Assembly (NCBI GenBank): GCA_023392125.1 | Contig: JAEVZS010000029.1 | Location: 1 to 64,000 of the forward strand | DNA length: 64,000 bases | Direction of reading: 5' to 3' | Source of the DNA: Bacteroidota bacterium | GTDB taxonomy: Bacteria > Bacteroidota > Bacteroidia > Cytophagales > Cytophagaceae | In this document: positions 42,984 through 51,996 of the stretch, piece after piece | Layout of the letters: each line of letters opens with the position of its first letter | Numbering within the stretch: the first letter of the stretch is position 1 | Translations under genes and position numbers: made by a program | The notes under the pieces: model-generated | Database searches by the model: none | What the model was told of the DNA's origin: nothing | The model's input: only the letters and a program-made list of their open reading frames with translations

Positions 42984-44087
42984 ATGAGCTATTTACTCAA
43001 AGACCTGTATTCAACCTCTTTCTATGATCGTTTTTCCGGCATACTTCAGCAGATTCTTCCCGATTTTGACAAAAAGCGTTTTATCGCGGACATCTTTGAT
43101 GAGGCCTGGCCGGCCAGAGAGCTCAAAGAGCGCATGCGGCATACGTCACAGGTTATGCACCAGTTTATGCCTGATGATTTTGAGAAAGCCGCCGTGCTTC
43201 TCGAGAATACGATCGAGTGCCTGATCCGCGAAGGATTCCGGGGGAGCAGTATTGAATTTATGTTCTTTCCGGACTATATCGAGCTGTACGGGATTGGTCA
43301 TTTTGAGGCGTCGGTAAAATCCATGGAATTTACTACCCGGTTTATCTCCTGCGAATTTGCCGTACGGCCTTTTATCCTTCGGTACGGTGATCGCATGATA
43401 CAGCAGATGCTTTGCTGGTCACAGCATCCCGACCACAGAGTACGCAGGCTGGCCAGTGAAGGCATGCGCCCGCGGCTACCCTGGGCTATGGCCGTTCCGG
43501 CGCTCAAAAAAAACCCTGCGCCCATATTGCCGCTGCTGGAAAATCTCAAAAACGATCCTTCGGACTGGGTACGCAGAAGTGTAGCCAACAACCTTAATGA
43601 TATATCCAAAACTCATCCTGACATCGTGCTTTCTATAGCGCGCGCATGGCAGGGTATCAGCCGTGAAACAGATGCGATCATCAAGCATGCCTGCCGTAGC
43701 CTGCTCAAGCAGGGACATCCGGAGATTCTGGCCTACTATGGTCTGCAAAGTGAACACCTGGCGGTCTCGGATGCCTGCATTCAGAACCGGCAGCTGAAAA
43801 CCGGCGAGGATCTGCATTTCTCTTTTGCTGTCCGGAGCTCAGCTCAGATACCGCAGACTATACGGATGGAATATGGTATTTACTATCTCCGTCAAAGCGG
43901 ACAGCACAGCAGAAAAGTCTTTAAAATCAGCGAGCGGCAGATAGAACCAGGAGAGGTGCTGCACATCGCAAGAAAACAGAGCTTCCGGATTATAACTACC
44001 AGAAAATTTTACCCGGGTCCACAGTACCTTTCAGTGATCGTCAACGGTCAGGAACAGGCGAAGCTCGATTTTGAAATTGTAGAATAA
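42984..44087 (+). CDS. AlkC-type DNA alkylation repair protein
   Basis: 367 residues. Helical HEAT-like repeats (about 1-250) include SMEFTTRFISCEFAVRPFIL with the family SxEFAxRPF signature, then WSQHPDHRVRRLASEGMRPR and NDPSDWVRRSVANNLNDISK. A C-terminal Ig-like domain (about 265-367) fits AlkC rather than AlkD. AlkC is a non-base-flipping glycosylase that removes 3-methylcytosine and 3-methyladenine. A DUF4272 gene follows after 36 bp and may share its transcript. Confidence 0.85.
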   Translation: MSYLLKDLYSTSFYDRFSGILQQILPDFDKKRFIADIFDEAWPARELKERMRHTSQVMHQFMPDDFEKAAVLLENTIECLIREGFRGSSIEFMFFPDYIELYGIGHFEASVKSMEFTTRFISCEFAVRPFILRYGDRMIQQMLCWSQHPDHRVRRLASEGMRPRLPWAMAVPALKKNPAPILPLLENLKNDPSDWVRRSVANNLNDISKTHPDIVLSIARAWQGISRETDAIIKHACRSLLKQGHPEILAYYGLQSEHLAVSDACIQNRQLKTGEDLHFSFAVRSSAQIPQTIRMEYGIYYLRQSGQHSRKVFKISERQIEPGEVLHIARKQSFRIITTRKFYPGPQYLSVIVNGQEQAKLDFEIVE

Positions 44088-44123
44088 CCAGATAATCTGT
44101 CTGCATTTATTGAAAACAACAAT

Positions 44124-45347
44124 ATGATTTGTACTATCTATTCCCATCATACCGGATTTGACCGGATAGTTGCAATACTTGAAGAAATCTTTCCTTACGG
44201 ACAAATCTCGGAGACTGAGCAGGACGGCTTTCATATAGCAGAACTGACTGTAAAAAGTGGTTTCTTCGGTTCCGTAAAGAAGCTGAAGATCAGTTACCGT
44301 CAGCGGCTGGAACCCTCCTACCGGCTTGTCAGCGTCAAAAACTGTGCGCTCACATCCAACCTTACCGGTTTGTATAAATATGTGGCTTCCCTTCCGGCAG
44401 CCAGGCCGGAGATCCGGGAACTCTTTCTCCGGAAAATACAGACCGTCAACTCAGAGTTTTCCATTATTCAGGAAAAGGGCGAGTTTAAATCACTTGCCAG
44501 GCTCATTCAGACGCTGGCGGCCGATTTTGACGCTTTTCTCTTCACACAGGCCAAAGTTCCGATCAGCAAAGCTCCGGGGCAGCATTTTCTGGACAGAAAC
44601 CTGCAGCTACTTCTGGACACCAAAGGCAACTGTACAGTTGCTGACCTGCCGGTAAACATCAATAGCCGGTATTACGATACACCGCAGGAAGCACTCAGCG
44701 AATCTCAGAAAAGCAGAAAATCCGAAAACGAAGATCTTATAAGACAGCGCGGGATCAGAGTCAATCTTCACCTGCCCTGCTCACCGGACTCCGCCCGGAT
44801 CACGCTGCGCAGTCCTGAAGAGATCGCCCGGCGGGTAAGTGTGCTGGCGATAATCAACCTGCTTGCCTTTGATTCTGTAAGCGCTGATGAAGCAACTGAT
44901 TATCTGCAACGATATCATCTGTGGGACTTTGTCACATCCGGTGAAAAGGATTTGCTGAACAATCCCGATGAGGAAAAAAAGCGGCTCGCTACCTGGCAAT
45001 GCGAAGCGATCTGGACACTGCTATGGGCACTGGGGAAGGTGCCGGAGCTCGGCTTTCCTGACCAGCTCTGCCAGCTCAATGATATAGCCCCGGCAGATTA
45101 CCCGGTAGGTCCGGACAAGGACCCCAACGATTTTATACAAGCGGTGCAAAGCAGCCGCTCTGCCGGAGAGATACTGACAGCCCGCGATCTTTACTACCGC
45201 CTGCACTGGACCTGTACAGACGCCAGACTCAGCAATACCCCAACAGACAAAGTTCATCCGGGTGTAGTCTACGAACGGTACTATGCGCTCAACTGGCTGA
45301 TCAGCCATCAGGGTCAGGAATGGGATGAAGTAAGCTGCGATACCTGA
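44124..45347 (+). CDS. DUF4272 domain protein
   Basis: 407 residues. The C-terminal half has the DUF4272 pattern: ARRVSVLAIINLLAFDSVSA, LATWQCEAIWTLLWALGKV, and the typical end NWLISHQGQEWDEVSCDT. The first 150 residues are a separate, unnamed region. Cytoplasmic, function unknown. Its 3' end overlaps a truncated acetyltransferase frame in another phase (45334-45347). Confidence 0.8.
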   Translation: MICTIYSHHTGFDRIVAILEEIFPYGQISETEQDGFHIAELTVKSGFFGSVKKLKISYRQRLEPSYRLVSVKNCALTSNLTGLYKYVASLPAARPEIRELFLRKIQTVNSEFSIIQEKGEFKSLARLIQTLAADFDAFLFTQAKVPISKAPGQHFLDRNLQLLLDTKGNCTVADLPVNINSRYYDTPQEALSESQKSRKSENEDLIRQRGIRVNLHLPCSPDSARITLRSPEEIARRVSVLAIINLLAFDSVSADEATDYLQRYHLWDFVTSGEKDLLNNPDEEKKRLATWQCEAIWTLLWALGKVPELGFPDQLCQLNDIAPADYPVGPDKDPNDFIQAVQSSRSAGEILTARDLYYRLHWTCTDARLSNTPTDKVHPGVVYERYYALNWLISHQGQEWDEVSCDT

Positions 45348-45720
45348 AGTATCCCCCATACTTTACGAAGACTGCATAAGTCACAGCATTGGGGCCGCTC
45401 AGACTCTGCCGCAGTGGTATCTGCTGGAAAAAGAAGGAGAAATCATCGGTTGCGCCGGGCTGATCACCAATGATTTTATAAGCCGGATGGATCTGTATCC
45501 CTGGGTATGCGCTGTATACATCGCCGAAGAACACCGGGGCAACGCCTATGGCGCTCTTATGCTCGAACAGGCAAAAAAAGACGCACAGGAAGCAGGTTTC
45601 TGTCACCTCTATCTCAGCACCGAACATATCGGTTATTATGAAAAATACGGATTTATCTATATCGGTCAGGGCTATCACCCCTGGGGAGAGGAATCAAGAA
45701 TCTATCAGACGGAACTGTAA
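45334..45720 (+). pseudogene. GNAT acetyltransferase lacking its 5' end
   Basis: The frame is open from 45334 to TAA 45720 and reads EVSPILYEDCISHSIGAAQT, WYLLEKEGEIIGCAGLITND, then the acetyl-CoA loop EEHRGNAYGALML and GYYEKYGFIYIGQGYHPWGE, a clear GNAT fold. There is no start codon before the internal ATG at 45487, and homologues would have about 25-30 further residues N-terminally. The frame enters directly from the end of the DUF4272 gene, where GAAGTA occurs twice (45326-45332 region and 45346-45351). I infer a deletion that fused the two ends. A short product from 45487 is possible but would lack the first strands. Confidence 0.6.
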
Positions 45721-45738
45721 CAGCACGAACGACGATTT

Positions 45739-45770
45739 ACCGCCTATTTTACTCCGGTAAAATAGGCGGT
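45739..45770. terminator. Perfect 14-bp hairpin overlapping the DUF2147 stop codon
   Basis: ACCGCCTATTTTAC (45739-45752), loop TCCG, GTAAAATAGGCGGT (45757-45770). It lies between two convergent genes and includes the last codons and stop of DUF2147. No T run follows on either strand. Confidence 0.5.
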
Positions 45771-46175
45771 ACGGCCAAACATCGGCGCACCTATATAGCC
45801 TCTTACTTCCAGCTTACCTTCATTGAGCTTCATCTCACAGCTATAGGTTTTACCGCTTTTGGGATCATAGATCTCTCCGCCTTTCCATTTTCCGTCGCTG
45901 TACTCAAAATCCGTGAGGATTACTGTATTGAGCAACGCTCTGCCTCTCTGGCTCGCATCAGGATTTTTGCTGTCCTTCCGAAGCGTTTTACCATCCTTCT
46001 CATAAGGCTCCTTCATCCAGTTGATCTTTCCGAAGTATTTACCCTTGTTTTCATAAATTTCGATTTGTCCGTCTTTTTCCTCGTTGAGCCATTTGCCGAC
46101 AATCGCGCTGGCAGACTGGGCATAGGAAGTACTAGCGGCAACTATCAAAAACAGAAAAACAAGTATTCGTTTCAT
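45744..46175 (-). CDS. DUF2147 secreted protein
   Basis: 143 residues. Signal peptide MKRILVFLFLIVAASTSYAQ. The body shows the DUF2147 pattern: AIVGKWLNEEKDGQIEIYEN, GKINWMKEPYEKDGKTLRKD, GEIYDPKSGKTYSCEMKLNE and RGYIGAPMFGRTAYFTGVK. A periplasmic or secreted lipocalin-like beta barrel of unknown function. The coding end is embedded in a hairpin. Confidence 0.9.
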   Translation of the reverse strand: MKRILVFLFLIVAASTSYAQSASAIVGKWLNEEKDGQIEIYENKGKYFGKINWMKEPYEKDGKTLRKDSKNPDASQRGRALLNTVILTDFEYSDGKWKGGEIYDPKSGKTYSCEMKLNEGKLEVRGYIGAPMFGRTAYFTGVK

Positions 46176-46435
46176 GGCTTTATAACTTTAAAAACATCCA
46201 TAGGATTAGCAAATGACGGACCATACTTTTGATGATAGCAGTCAGGAAAATCAATTATAAAGTTTTCATAAACACATATCTGGCAGACACGCTGTTTGCA
46301 CTATATGTCAGATAGCAGCCATTTTACATCGTTAAGTATAAATCTCAGCAAACATTTATATCAATTCAGTTCTCTAATTTCTATCTTCGTATTCCAACAG
46401 CTTATGCGGTGAGCAAAAGAACTATATACACGAGC

Positions 46436-47227
46436 ATGATGAGTTTAGAATTAACTATAATCCCAACCGATTTACGTGAGCAATATGTTTCAGCTTTCAA
46501 TAGCTCGCTAAAACAAGATTTTGAAAATCTGAACGACAGTGAACTGAGCATAGACACCTTCAGTTTCTATACTTCTGTTTCGGCCGTTTTTTCTTCAAAA
46601 ATAGAGGGTGAACACATTGAGCTGGATTCATACATTAAACACAAACGCTTTGGTATTGAATATCAACCCGATTATACACGAAAAATTGACGACCTGTATG
46701 ATGCTTATCTATTTGCTCAGAGCAATGAACTGAATGCCAGCAACCTTGTATTGACTCATTCGCAAATAACTAAACACATATTAAAAAAAGCACAACAGGG
46801 AAAAATAAGGACAGGTAATATGTTTGTGATTACCAAAGACGGAAAAATCGAATATGTTGCAGCTGCTCCCGATAAAGTAAAATCTGAAATGACCAAATTT
46901 TACAGTGACCTGAAAATCTTAACAAAAACGAATTTGTCTCTTGAAGAAACTTTTTTTTATGCTTCAATGCTCCACCTGGTTTTTGTAAAAATTCATCCTT
47001 TCGATGATGGAAACGGCAGAACCGCCAGACTTTTAGAAAAATGGTTTATTGCCCAAAAGTTAGGTAACAATGCATGGCTATTGCAATCAGAAAAAAACTA
47101 TTATGACAACCACCAAACCTACTACAACAATATCAGGTGCTTAGGATTGGATTATGAAGAACTGAACTATGCTGCGGCCATGCCGTTTTTGCAAATGCTA
47201 CCTGAAGCAATTAATTATAAAGGATAA
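46436..47227 (+). CDS. Fic family AMPylation-type protein with inhibitory motif
   Basis: 263 residues from ATG 46436 (GTG 46409 also in frame). Catalytic motif HPFDDGNGRTARLL is intact. An N-terminal helix carries SSKIEG, fitting the inhibitory (S/T)xxxE(G/N) motif, so this is a class II, self-inhibited Fic enzyme. It would transfer AMP to a hydroxyl on a target protein. The gene is clearly more AT-rich than its neighbours (runs of A/T, many AAA/AAT codons), which suggests recent transfer. No antitoxin-like gene is adjacent. Confidence 0.88.
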   Translation: MMSLELTIIPTDLREQYVSAFNSSLKQDFENLNDSELSIDTFSFYTSVSAVFSSKIEGEHIELDSYIKHKRFGIEYQPDYTRKIDDLYDAYLFAQSNELNASNLVLTHSQITKHILKKAQQGKIRTGNMFVITKDGKIEYVAAAPDKVKSEMTKFYSDLKILTKTNLSLEETFFYASMLHLVFVKIHPFDDGNGRTARLLEKWFIAQKLGNNAWLLQSEKNYYDNHQTYYNNIRCLGLDYEELNYAAAMPFLQMLPEAINYKG

Positions 47228-47272
47228 AAAGCGTGGAAAATAGCTTCATTTGTTCCGCTTACCTCTCCTGCC

Positions 47273-49099
47273 CTAACTTATAATCTGCTCTACCCAGTAC
47301 TTCATCTCAAAGTCATTGGAGCCGGATGCTATCTCCTGCAGCTGTCTTTGCTGTTCGTCATTGAGCGGGATGGTATTTTTCAGCTTGTGGATCAGCTTCA
47401 GAAATCTTCCGCTGGTACCGGCATCCAGACGACGAGCATTCATTTCCCGGATCACAAAATCTGTATGTTTTACAAATATCTCCGCGTCAACCAGTGATTC
47501 TGCTTTACTGCCGGTCAGCATATCATACAGGGCAAACAGCCAGTTGGCAGCAGGCCTGTTTGTGTCATTGTCGCTCAGGTAATCCGACAGGCACGTATGA
47601 AAATGCTCTTCCGAAAGCTCCGTACCCATTCCCCAGTGAGGTAAGAAAACAAAATACGGCCGGGTGGTTGCACTGGTATTTTCCGCGACTTTTATGAGAC
47701 TGTAAAAGCCATCAGCGATCTGGCGGACATTCAGCAGCTGCTCCTCAGCAAACAAGAGAGCAAACAGCCTCTTTAGCTGCTCCGGACCGGTATTCTTACG
47801 TACATCTTCGCATAGCATGTCAAAATCCAGTCCGGCAACCTTCGTTTTGAGCTGTAGCAGCAAATCCTTTGCTTTAGTATCCGACAGCCCGCTTTCCGCT
47901 TCGAGCAACCTGTGCAGAGCCGGGTTTTCGGCGACTCTTATCCTGTTGTCGCGCATCCAGGCGGGTAAAAAGCTTAACAGCGCCTGTATTCCTTCCGTAC
48001 TTTGCAGCAGATGGTTCATCACTTCCTCAAAGCGAGGTATCTCAGACCAGGCAAACAAAACTTCCGGCAGCACATGATCACCTTGTTCCAGCAGCCAGGC
48101 CACAATTTGCTCTTTGAGATGCTCATCGGCCGGCTTCAGCTGTACGCATCGCCGTATGACCGGCTCATGGTATTTTGCAGGCGCATGCCTGAGAAACAGC
48201 AACAGGCCGGGAATATGCCTCTCGTCGCTATACATATAAGCCAGCTCTATCGTGCTTTCGTCAAGCTCATGCAGCAGCAGGTCATTAATTCTGTCGTATC
48301 TTCTCAGGGCAAAACAGGCGGAAACAGCGATTTGCATGGTTCCGCCTGTGATGATATCTTCCAGCGCAAACCTTAGCTCCTGTACCTCATAGTCGGCTTT
48401 ATACAAAAATATTTTTGTCCAGTCAGCGCTTTTGCCTTCCAGAGCCAGCAACGGCATGACTTCGTTTACATGACCGGAATACCCTGCAAAAAAGTTAAGC
48501 TTCTGTACACTCCAATGCGCATAGCTCAGCAGTTTTTCTCTATGCAGTTTTTTGTAGTGCGCATTCCAGGTATGGAGAAATTGCAGGATTTTCACATCCG
48601 CTTTTCCTTTATGTATCAGCGCCATACCTGCCAGCGCTTTAAAAACCGAAGCGGGATGTGTTCTGAACATGAAGCTCAGAAGCTCGGTTTCATTTTTCCC
48701 GTTTTCAGGAAAATCATATTCTTTAAATTCTTTGAAAACTTCCGGACGCATCGGAAGACTCGAAAGAAAATACTTGCACACCTCCTCCTGAATATCCAGA
48801 ACAGCGTATTTAAACAAAAACGTGTAGCTCGGAAACTCTTTCCGGAAAAACCCGAACTGCACCTGAAAAATAGCATTCCAGTGGCTTATTTTATCCTTGC
48901 TTTCTGAGGAAAAGATGTAGGATAGCCGGGCCGGATCAGAATTTTCCCAGGAAAACAATGCCCGGACAGCACCGAAATTGTACGTATCATAAAGCTTTGT
49001 GGTACATTCGGAGCAAATCGCATCATTTTTACTGTTCCACGACAAACAATACGGGCAGCGGATCTCGTCCGGCTTTTCTATTTCAAAGATATGACTCAT
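47273..49099 (-). CDS. Unknown helical-repeat protein with N-terminal zinc ribbon
   Basis: 608 residues. A zinc ribbon lies at about 15-36 (IRCPYCLSWNSKNDAICSEC). The rest is almost wholly helical, HEAT/ARM-like (AVSACFALRRYDRINDLLLH, RHIPGLLLFLRHAPAKYHEP), with no catalytic motif. No family recognised. It is the last of three minus-strand genes of unknown function that diverge from three plus-strand genes at 51.6-52.0 kb, suggesting one functional locus. The 148-bp gap to the preceding gene shows nothing. Confidence 0.65.
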   Translation of the reverse strand: MSHIFEIEKPDEIRCPYCLSWNSKNDAICSECTTKLYDTYNFGAVRALFSWENSDPARLSYIFSSESKDKISHWNAIFQVQFGFFRKEFPSYTFLFKYAVLDIQEEVCKYFLSSLPMRPEVFKEFKEYDFPENGKNETELLSFMFRTHPASVFKALAGMALIHKGKADVKILQFLHTWNAHYKKLHREKLLSYAHWSVQKLNFFAGYSGHVNEVMPLLALEGKSADWTKIFLYKADYEVQELRFALEDIITGGTMQIAVSACFALRRYDRINDLLLHELDESTIELAYMYSDERHIPGLLLFLRHAPAKYHEPVIRRCVQLKPADEHLKEQIVAWLLEQGDHVLPEVLFAWSEIPRFEEVMNHLLQSTEGIQALLSFLPAWMRDNRIRVAENPALHRLLEAESGLSDTKAKDLLLQLKTKVAGLDFDMLCEDVRKNTGPEQLKRLFALLFAEEQLLNVRQIADGFYSLIKVAENTSATTRPYFVFLPHWGMGTELSEEHFHTCLSDYLSDNDTNRPAANWLFALYDMLTGSKAESLVDAEIFVKHTDFVIREMNARRLDAGTSGRFLKLIHKLKNTIPLNDEQQRQLQEIASGSNDFEMKYWVEQIIS

Positions 49100-49247
49100 T
49101 GTCTGAAAAAAGACTAAACTTTCTGAATCGGAAGATAAACCAATTCGCCGGCAAATTCAAAAAAGGCGCAGAAGGCAACTGTTTTCCTATGCTATTCCCA
49201 AAGAAAGAAGTTAAAAATACGTAAGCGCAGAGTGGCAGGAATCCCGC

Positions 49248-49673
49248 TTATTTATTCATCTTTAACCATTTTCTCTGAACGCTCTGTTCGTCAAAACCCG
49301 CAAAAGTCATTTCATAAAGACAATGTACAACAATCTCCGGTTCCGAAAACCCACTGACTGCCTCCTCGCTGACTGTCATGCCCAGCCACTCTTTCCATGG
49401 CTGGTATTCCAGTGCAAAGCAATCAGCATGTTCTTTCTGTGCTATCCGGTCTGTTCCGTATACTTCTATGGCAGTCGAAACATCTGTATCATCTTCAGAA
49501 ACATACTGTATTACTATTTCAGTTGTACAAGCTTCCGGCTTCATTAGCCGGAGATTATGAAATATTTTCCGATATATCTCAAGATGTTCAGTCTGATCCG
49601 GGTATAGCGTCAAAAGCATCGCTTCGACATCCCTCCAGCTGCTGCCATTAATGTAATCAGACAGCTTTTTCAT
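49248..49673 (-). CDS. DUF6557-like small protein
   Basis: 141 residues. The pattern WRDVEAMLLTLYPDQTEHLE, YRKIFHNLRLMKP and FALEYQPWKEWLGMTVSEEA resembles the small alpha/beta family DUF6557, of unknown function. Its start overlaps the end of the upstream TPR membrane protein gene by 17 bp, so it is translationally linked. Soluble and acidic; partners unknown. Confidence 0.6.
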   Translation of the reverse strand: MKKLSDYINGSSWRDVEAMLLTLYPDQTEHLEIYRKIFHNLRLMKPEACTTEIVIQYVSEDDTDVSTAIEVYGTDRIAQKEHADCFALEYQPWKEWLGMTVSEEAVSGFSEPEIVVHCLYEMTFAGFDEQSVQRKWLKMNK

Positions 49674-51585
49674 TTTTTTTGCTTCTGAGCGCCATAATCT
49701 CGCTGATCATATCCGAGGCATAGCCTTTGCTTACACACTCATCAGCATAGCGAAGCGCCTGTCCGGGATCATTCAGCTTATAATATATCTCCGCGATATT
49801 GGCCTTATACATGATCTCATCAGGGTATGTGGCAGAAGCCTTTTCAAAACAGGTCAACGCTTCCTGATAACGCTTTTCTTCATCCAGAAGACACCCGTAG
49901 TGGTTGTAAATGCGCGCCAGCGCATACGGATCTCCCTTCGTTTTCTCTACAAAGTACTCCTCCCTCGCATACGAAGCATCATAACCCTGTGTGTACCACA
50001 GCAGACGCGCCTCATAAAAATACATCAGCGCAAATTCGGGATATTGCTCCAGCGTAGTCCGGCAGAGTTCCTGAGCCTCAGCAAAGGCCTTCTGCTGTAT
50101 CAGCTCATAGACACGCTTCAGCAATTCATTCTTCGTATTTTTCTCCTTTGCTTTCCGGATCTTTTTCTTCACTACAGACAGACTGTCCGATACAATTTCT
50201 TTTTCAAATGCTGTAAAGGGTAAGACTACACCACTACATTTCACGGAAAAAGACACATCTCCCTTCTCCACATCCAGGTTTATCTCAAAGGAAATATCAG
50301 CTCCCGCACAGCCGGTAGTCTGCAGCAATCCGCAGAGCTTTTCGGCATCGATATGGAGCCTGGCCCAACGATAGCACTCATACGAAAACTCCAGCATCAA
50401 CGGCAGAAAACGCATTTCAAGTATATGAAAGCCAGCCTCTCTGCCGTTATCCGTACCTCCACGCACATCGTATACCGTAAGAACATGTTCCTCCAGACCG
50501 CTACCTGTCACCTGCCAGCGGCAGGCAAAATCTGACAGAAGGGACCGCTGCCGTACCCGCTCCAGCAAGACACGGGAATCTTCCAGCTTTTCGGTATTGT
50601 CCTGCAGCCATTCATACATCGTAAAGCCAAGCAGCGCCTTTTTCTTCGCTTCATCCGCCGGTACAGGCTTCAGATACACCGGCTCAACAACAGCATATTC
50701 ACGATTATACAGATGCACCCTGCCGCCTTCCCCGAGAGACAATGTGACCGGATCGGTCCGTTCTCCCCTCAGCAGCTTTGACTGATCAAGCGGATAGTTG
50801 TTTTCTATGTACACAAGCTTCTGAAACGGGAAACCGATTTCCTCCTGATACCAGCAGTCTTCTGTCACCGAATACCAAGAAATACGCAACCGGTCAGCAT
50901 CTTTGGGAATATGAACGGTAGTAGCAAAAACCGTATTATATAAATATGCATTACGTTCTTTCAGCGACATAATACGCGTAGCAGCCCTGCGCATAGCTGG
51001 CCGATCATTAACAAAGGCATTGCCCAGCAATTTCCTTTCCGTATTCAGAAAAACGATTTCCTCCATATATATCTGCAGCTCCGCATCCCAGATTACACTC
51101 AGAGACAGAGGCCTGAAATGACGCGCCTGAAAATACAGCAAGCGCCGGTACGACAGATGCTGAGCAAAAAAATACAAGCCTGGGATACCAAATACGACAA
51201 ACATCCAGGCACAAAAATACCAGCCATAAAATACACCTGTCTTCTGATAAGTGACCAGTATATACATACCGACATTGACAGTAAGCTCTGCACCCAGAAT
51301 AACCAGAAATGTCGGCAACAGGGATAACATAACAATATAACCAGGTACGGCACGTGAACGGGAATGAGCTCCGTTGGGAGTAGCGTTTTTAAATCCGTGA
51401 TATATACCAGTAGCTACGAAAGCTATAAGTACATTGACGACCAGCATAGGAACAAGTCCAAGGAAGTACAGGATCGGGTAAGACACAACAGCAACAGCTG
51501 TCAGGGGTAATACCGGCAAAGTCAGAAACTCTGACAGATTAAAAAACGGAGGCTCGGCTTTTGTATAGGAAGTATAAGCTTTCAA
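49657..51585 (-). CDS. Membrane protein with TPR C-terminus, unknown
   Basis: 642 residues. About four membrane helices lie in residues 20-155 (LPLTAVAVVSYPILYFLGLV, VPMLVVNVLIAFVATGIYHG, YIVMLSLLPTFLVILGAELT, WMFVVFGIPGLYFFAQHLSY). A beta-rich middle follows, and the C-terminus has TPR-like helices (AYEEAL-type repeats: KRYQEALTCFEKASATYPDE, AEIYYKLNDPGQALRYADEC). No enzyme motif. First gene of the minus-strand group. Confidence 0.65.
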   Translation of the reverse strand: MKAYTSYTKAEPPFFNLSEFLTLPVLPLTAVAVVSYPILYFLGLVPMLVVNVLIAFVATGIYHGFKNATPNGAHSRSRAVPGYIVMLSLLPTFLVILGAELTVNVGMYILVTYQKTGVFYGWYFCAWMFVVFGIPGLYFFAQHLSYRRLLYFQARHFRPLSLSVIWDAELQIYMEEIVFLNTERKLLGNAFVNDRPAMRRAATRIMSLKERNAYLYNTVFATTVHIPKDADRLRISWYSVTEDCWYQEEIGFPFQKLVYIENNYPLDQSKLLRGERTDPVTLSLGEGGRVHLYNREYAVVEPVYLKPVPADEAKKKALLGFTMYEWLQDNTEKLEDSRVLLERVRQRSLLSDFACRWQVTGSGLEEHVLTVYDVRGGTDNGREAGFHILEMRFLPLMLEFSYECYRWARLHIDAEKLCGLLQTTGCAGADISFEINLDVEKGDVSFSVKCSGVVLPFTAFEKEIVSDSLSVVKKKIRKAKEKNTKNELLKRVYELIQQKAFAEAQELCRTTLEQYPEFALMYFYEARLLWYTQGYDASYAREEYFVEKTKGDPYALARIYNHYGCLLDEEKRYQEALTCFEKASATYPDEIMYKANIAEIYYKLNDPGQALRYADECVSKGYASDMISEIMALRSKKNEKAV

Positions 51586-51996
51586 CGTAAATTAGTTAAT
51601 TAGTAACAAGTTTATATTCTTTTCTGTCAGTGAAATTAGTTTACAGCGCGAATTAACATAATTCAGTAAACGGGTCCGGTTCTACTGTATCAATCTCCGG
51701 CAACCGAGCCGGATTAGTATTCAGTTCGTTGTAGCCTGATTGCTCTCCGGTTATTTTATCTATCCGGTAATTGGTAAAAGATCCGTTCATTCGGATATAG
51801 ATAAAGCAGAGAGTGCTGTATATTTGTATATAAATCTATTGATAAATACAGATATCATCATGACAGATCAGCAAATTTCCTGATTAAATGAGAAGAAAAG
51901 TTTTTGACTCCAAGATTTTTCTGCTGATCACCCCGGAAGAATTAAATAAAGATCAAACGATTATTTTTGTATGCTATTAAAATCAACTATCTCCCC
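51586..51996. other. Divergent promoter spacer
   Basis: About 410 bp between two oppositely transcribed groups. TATTTTTG at 51962-51969 could be a -7 box for the plus-strand gene at 51997, which would give a short leader. No repeat or RNA gene is seen. Confidence 0.35.
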
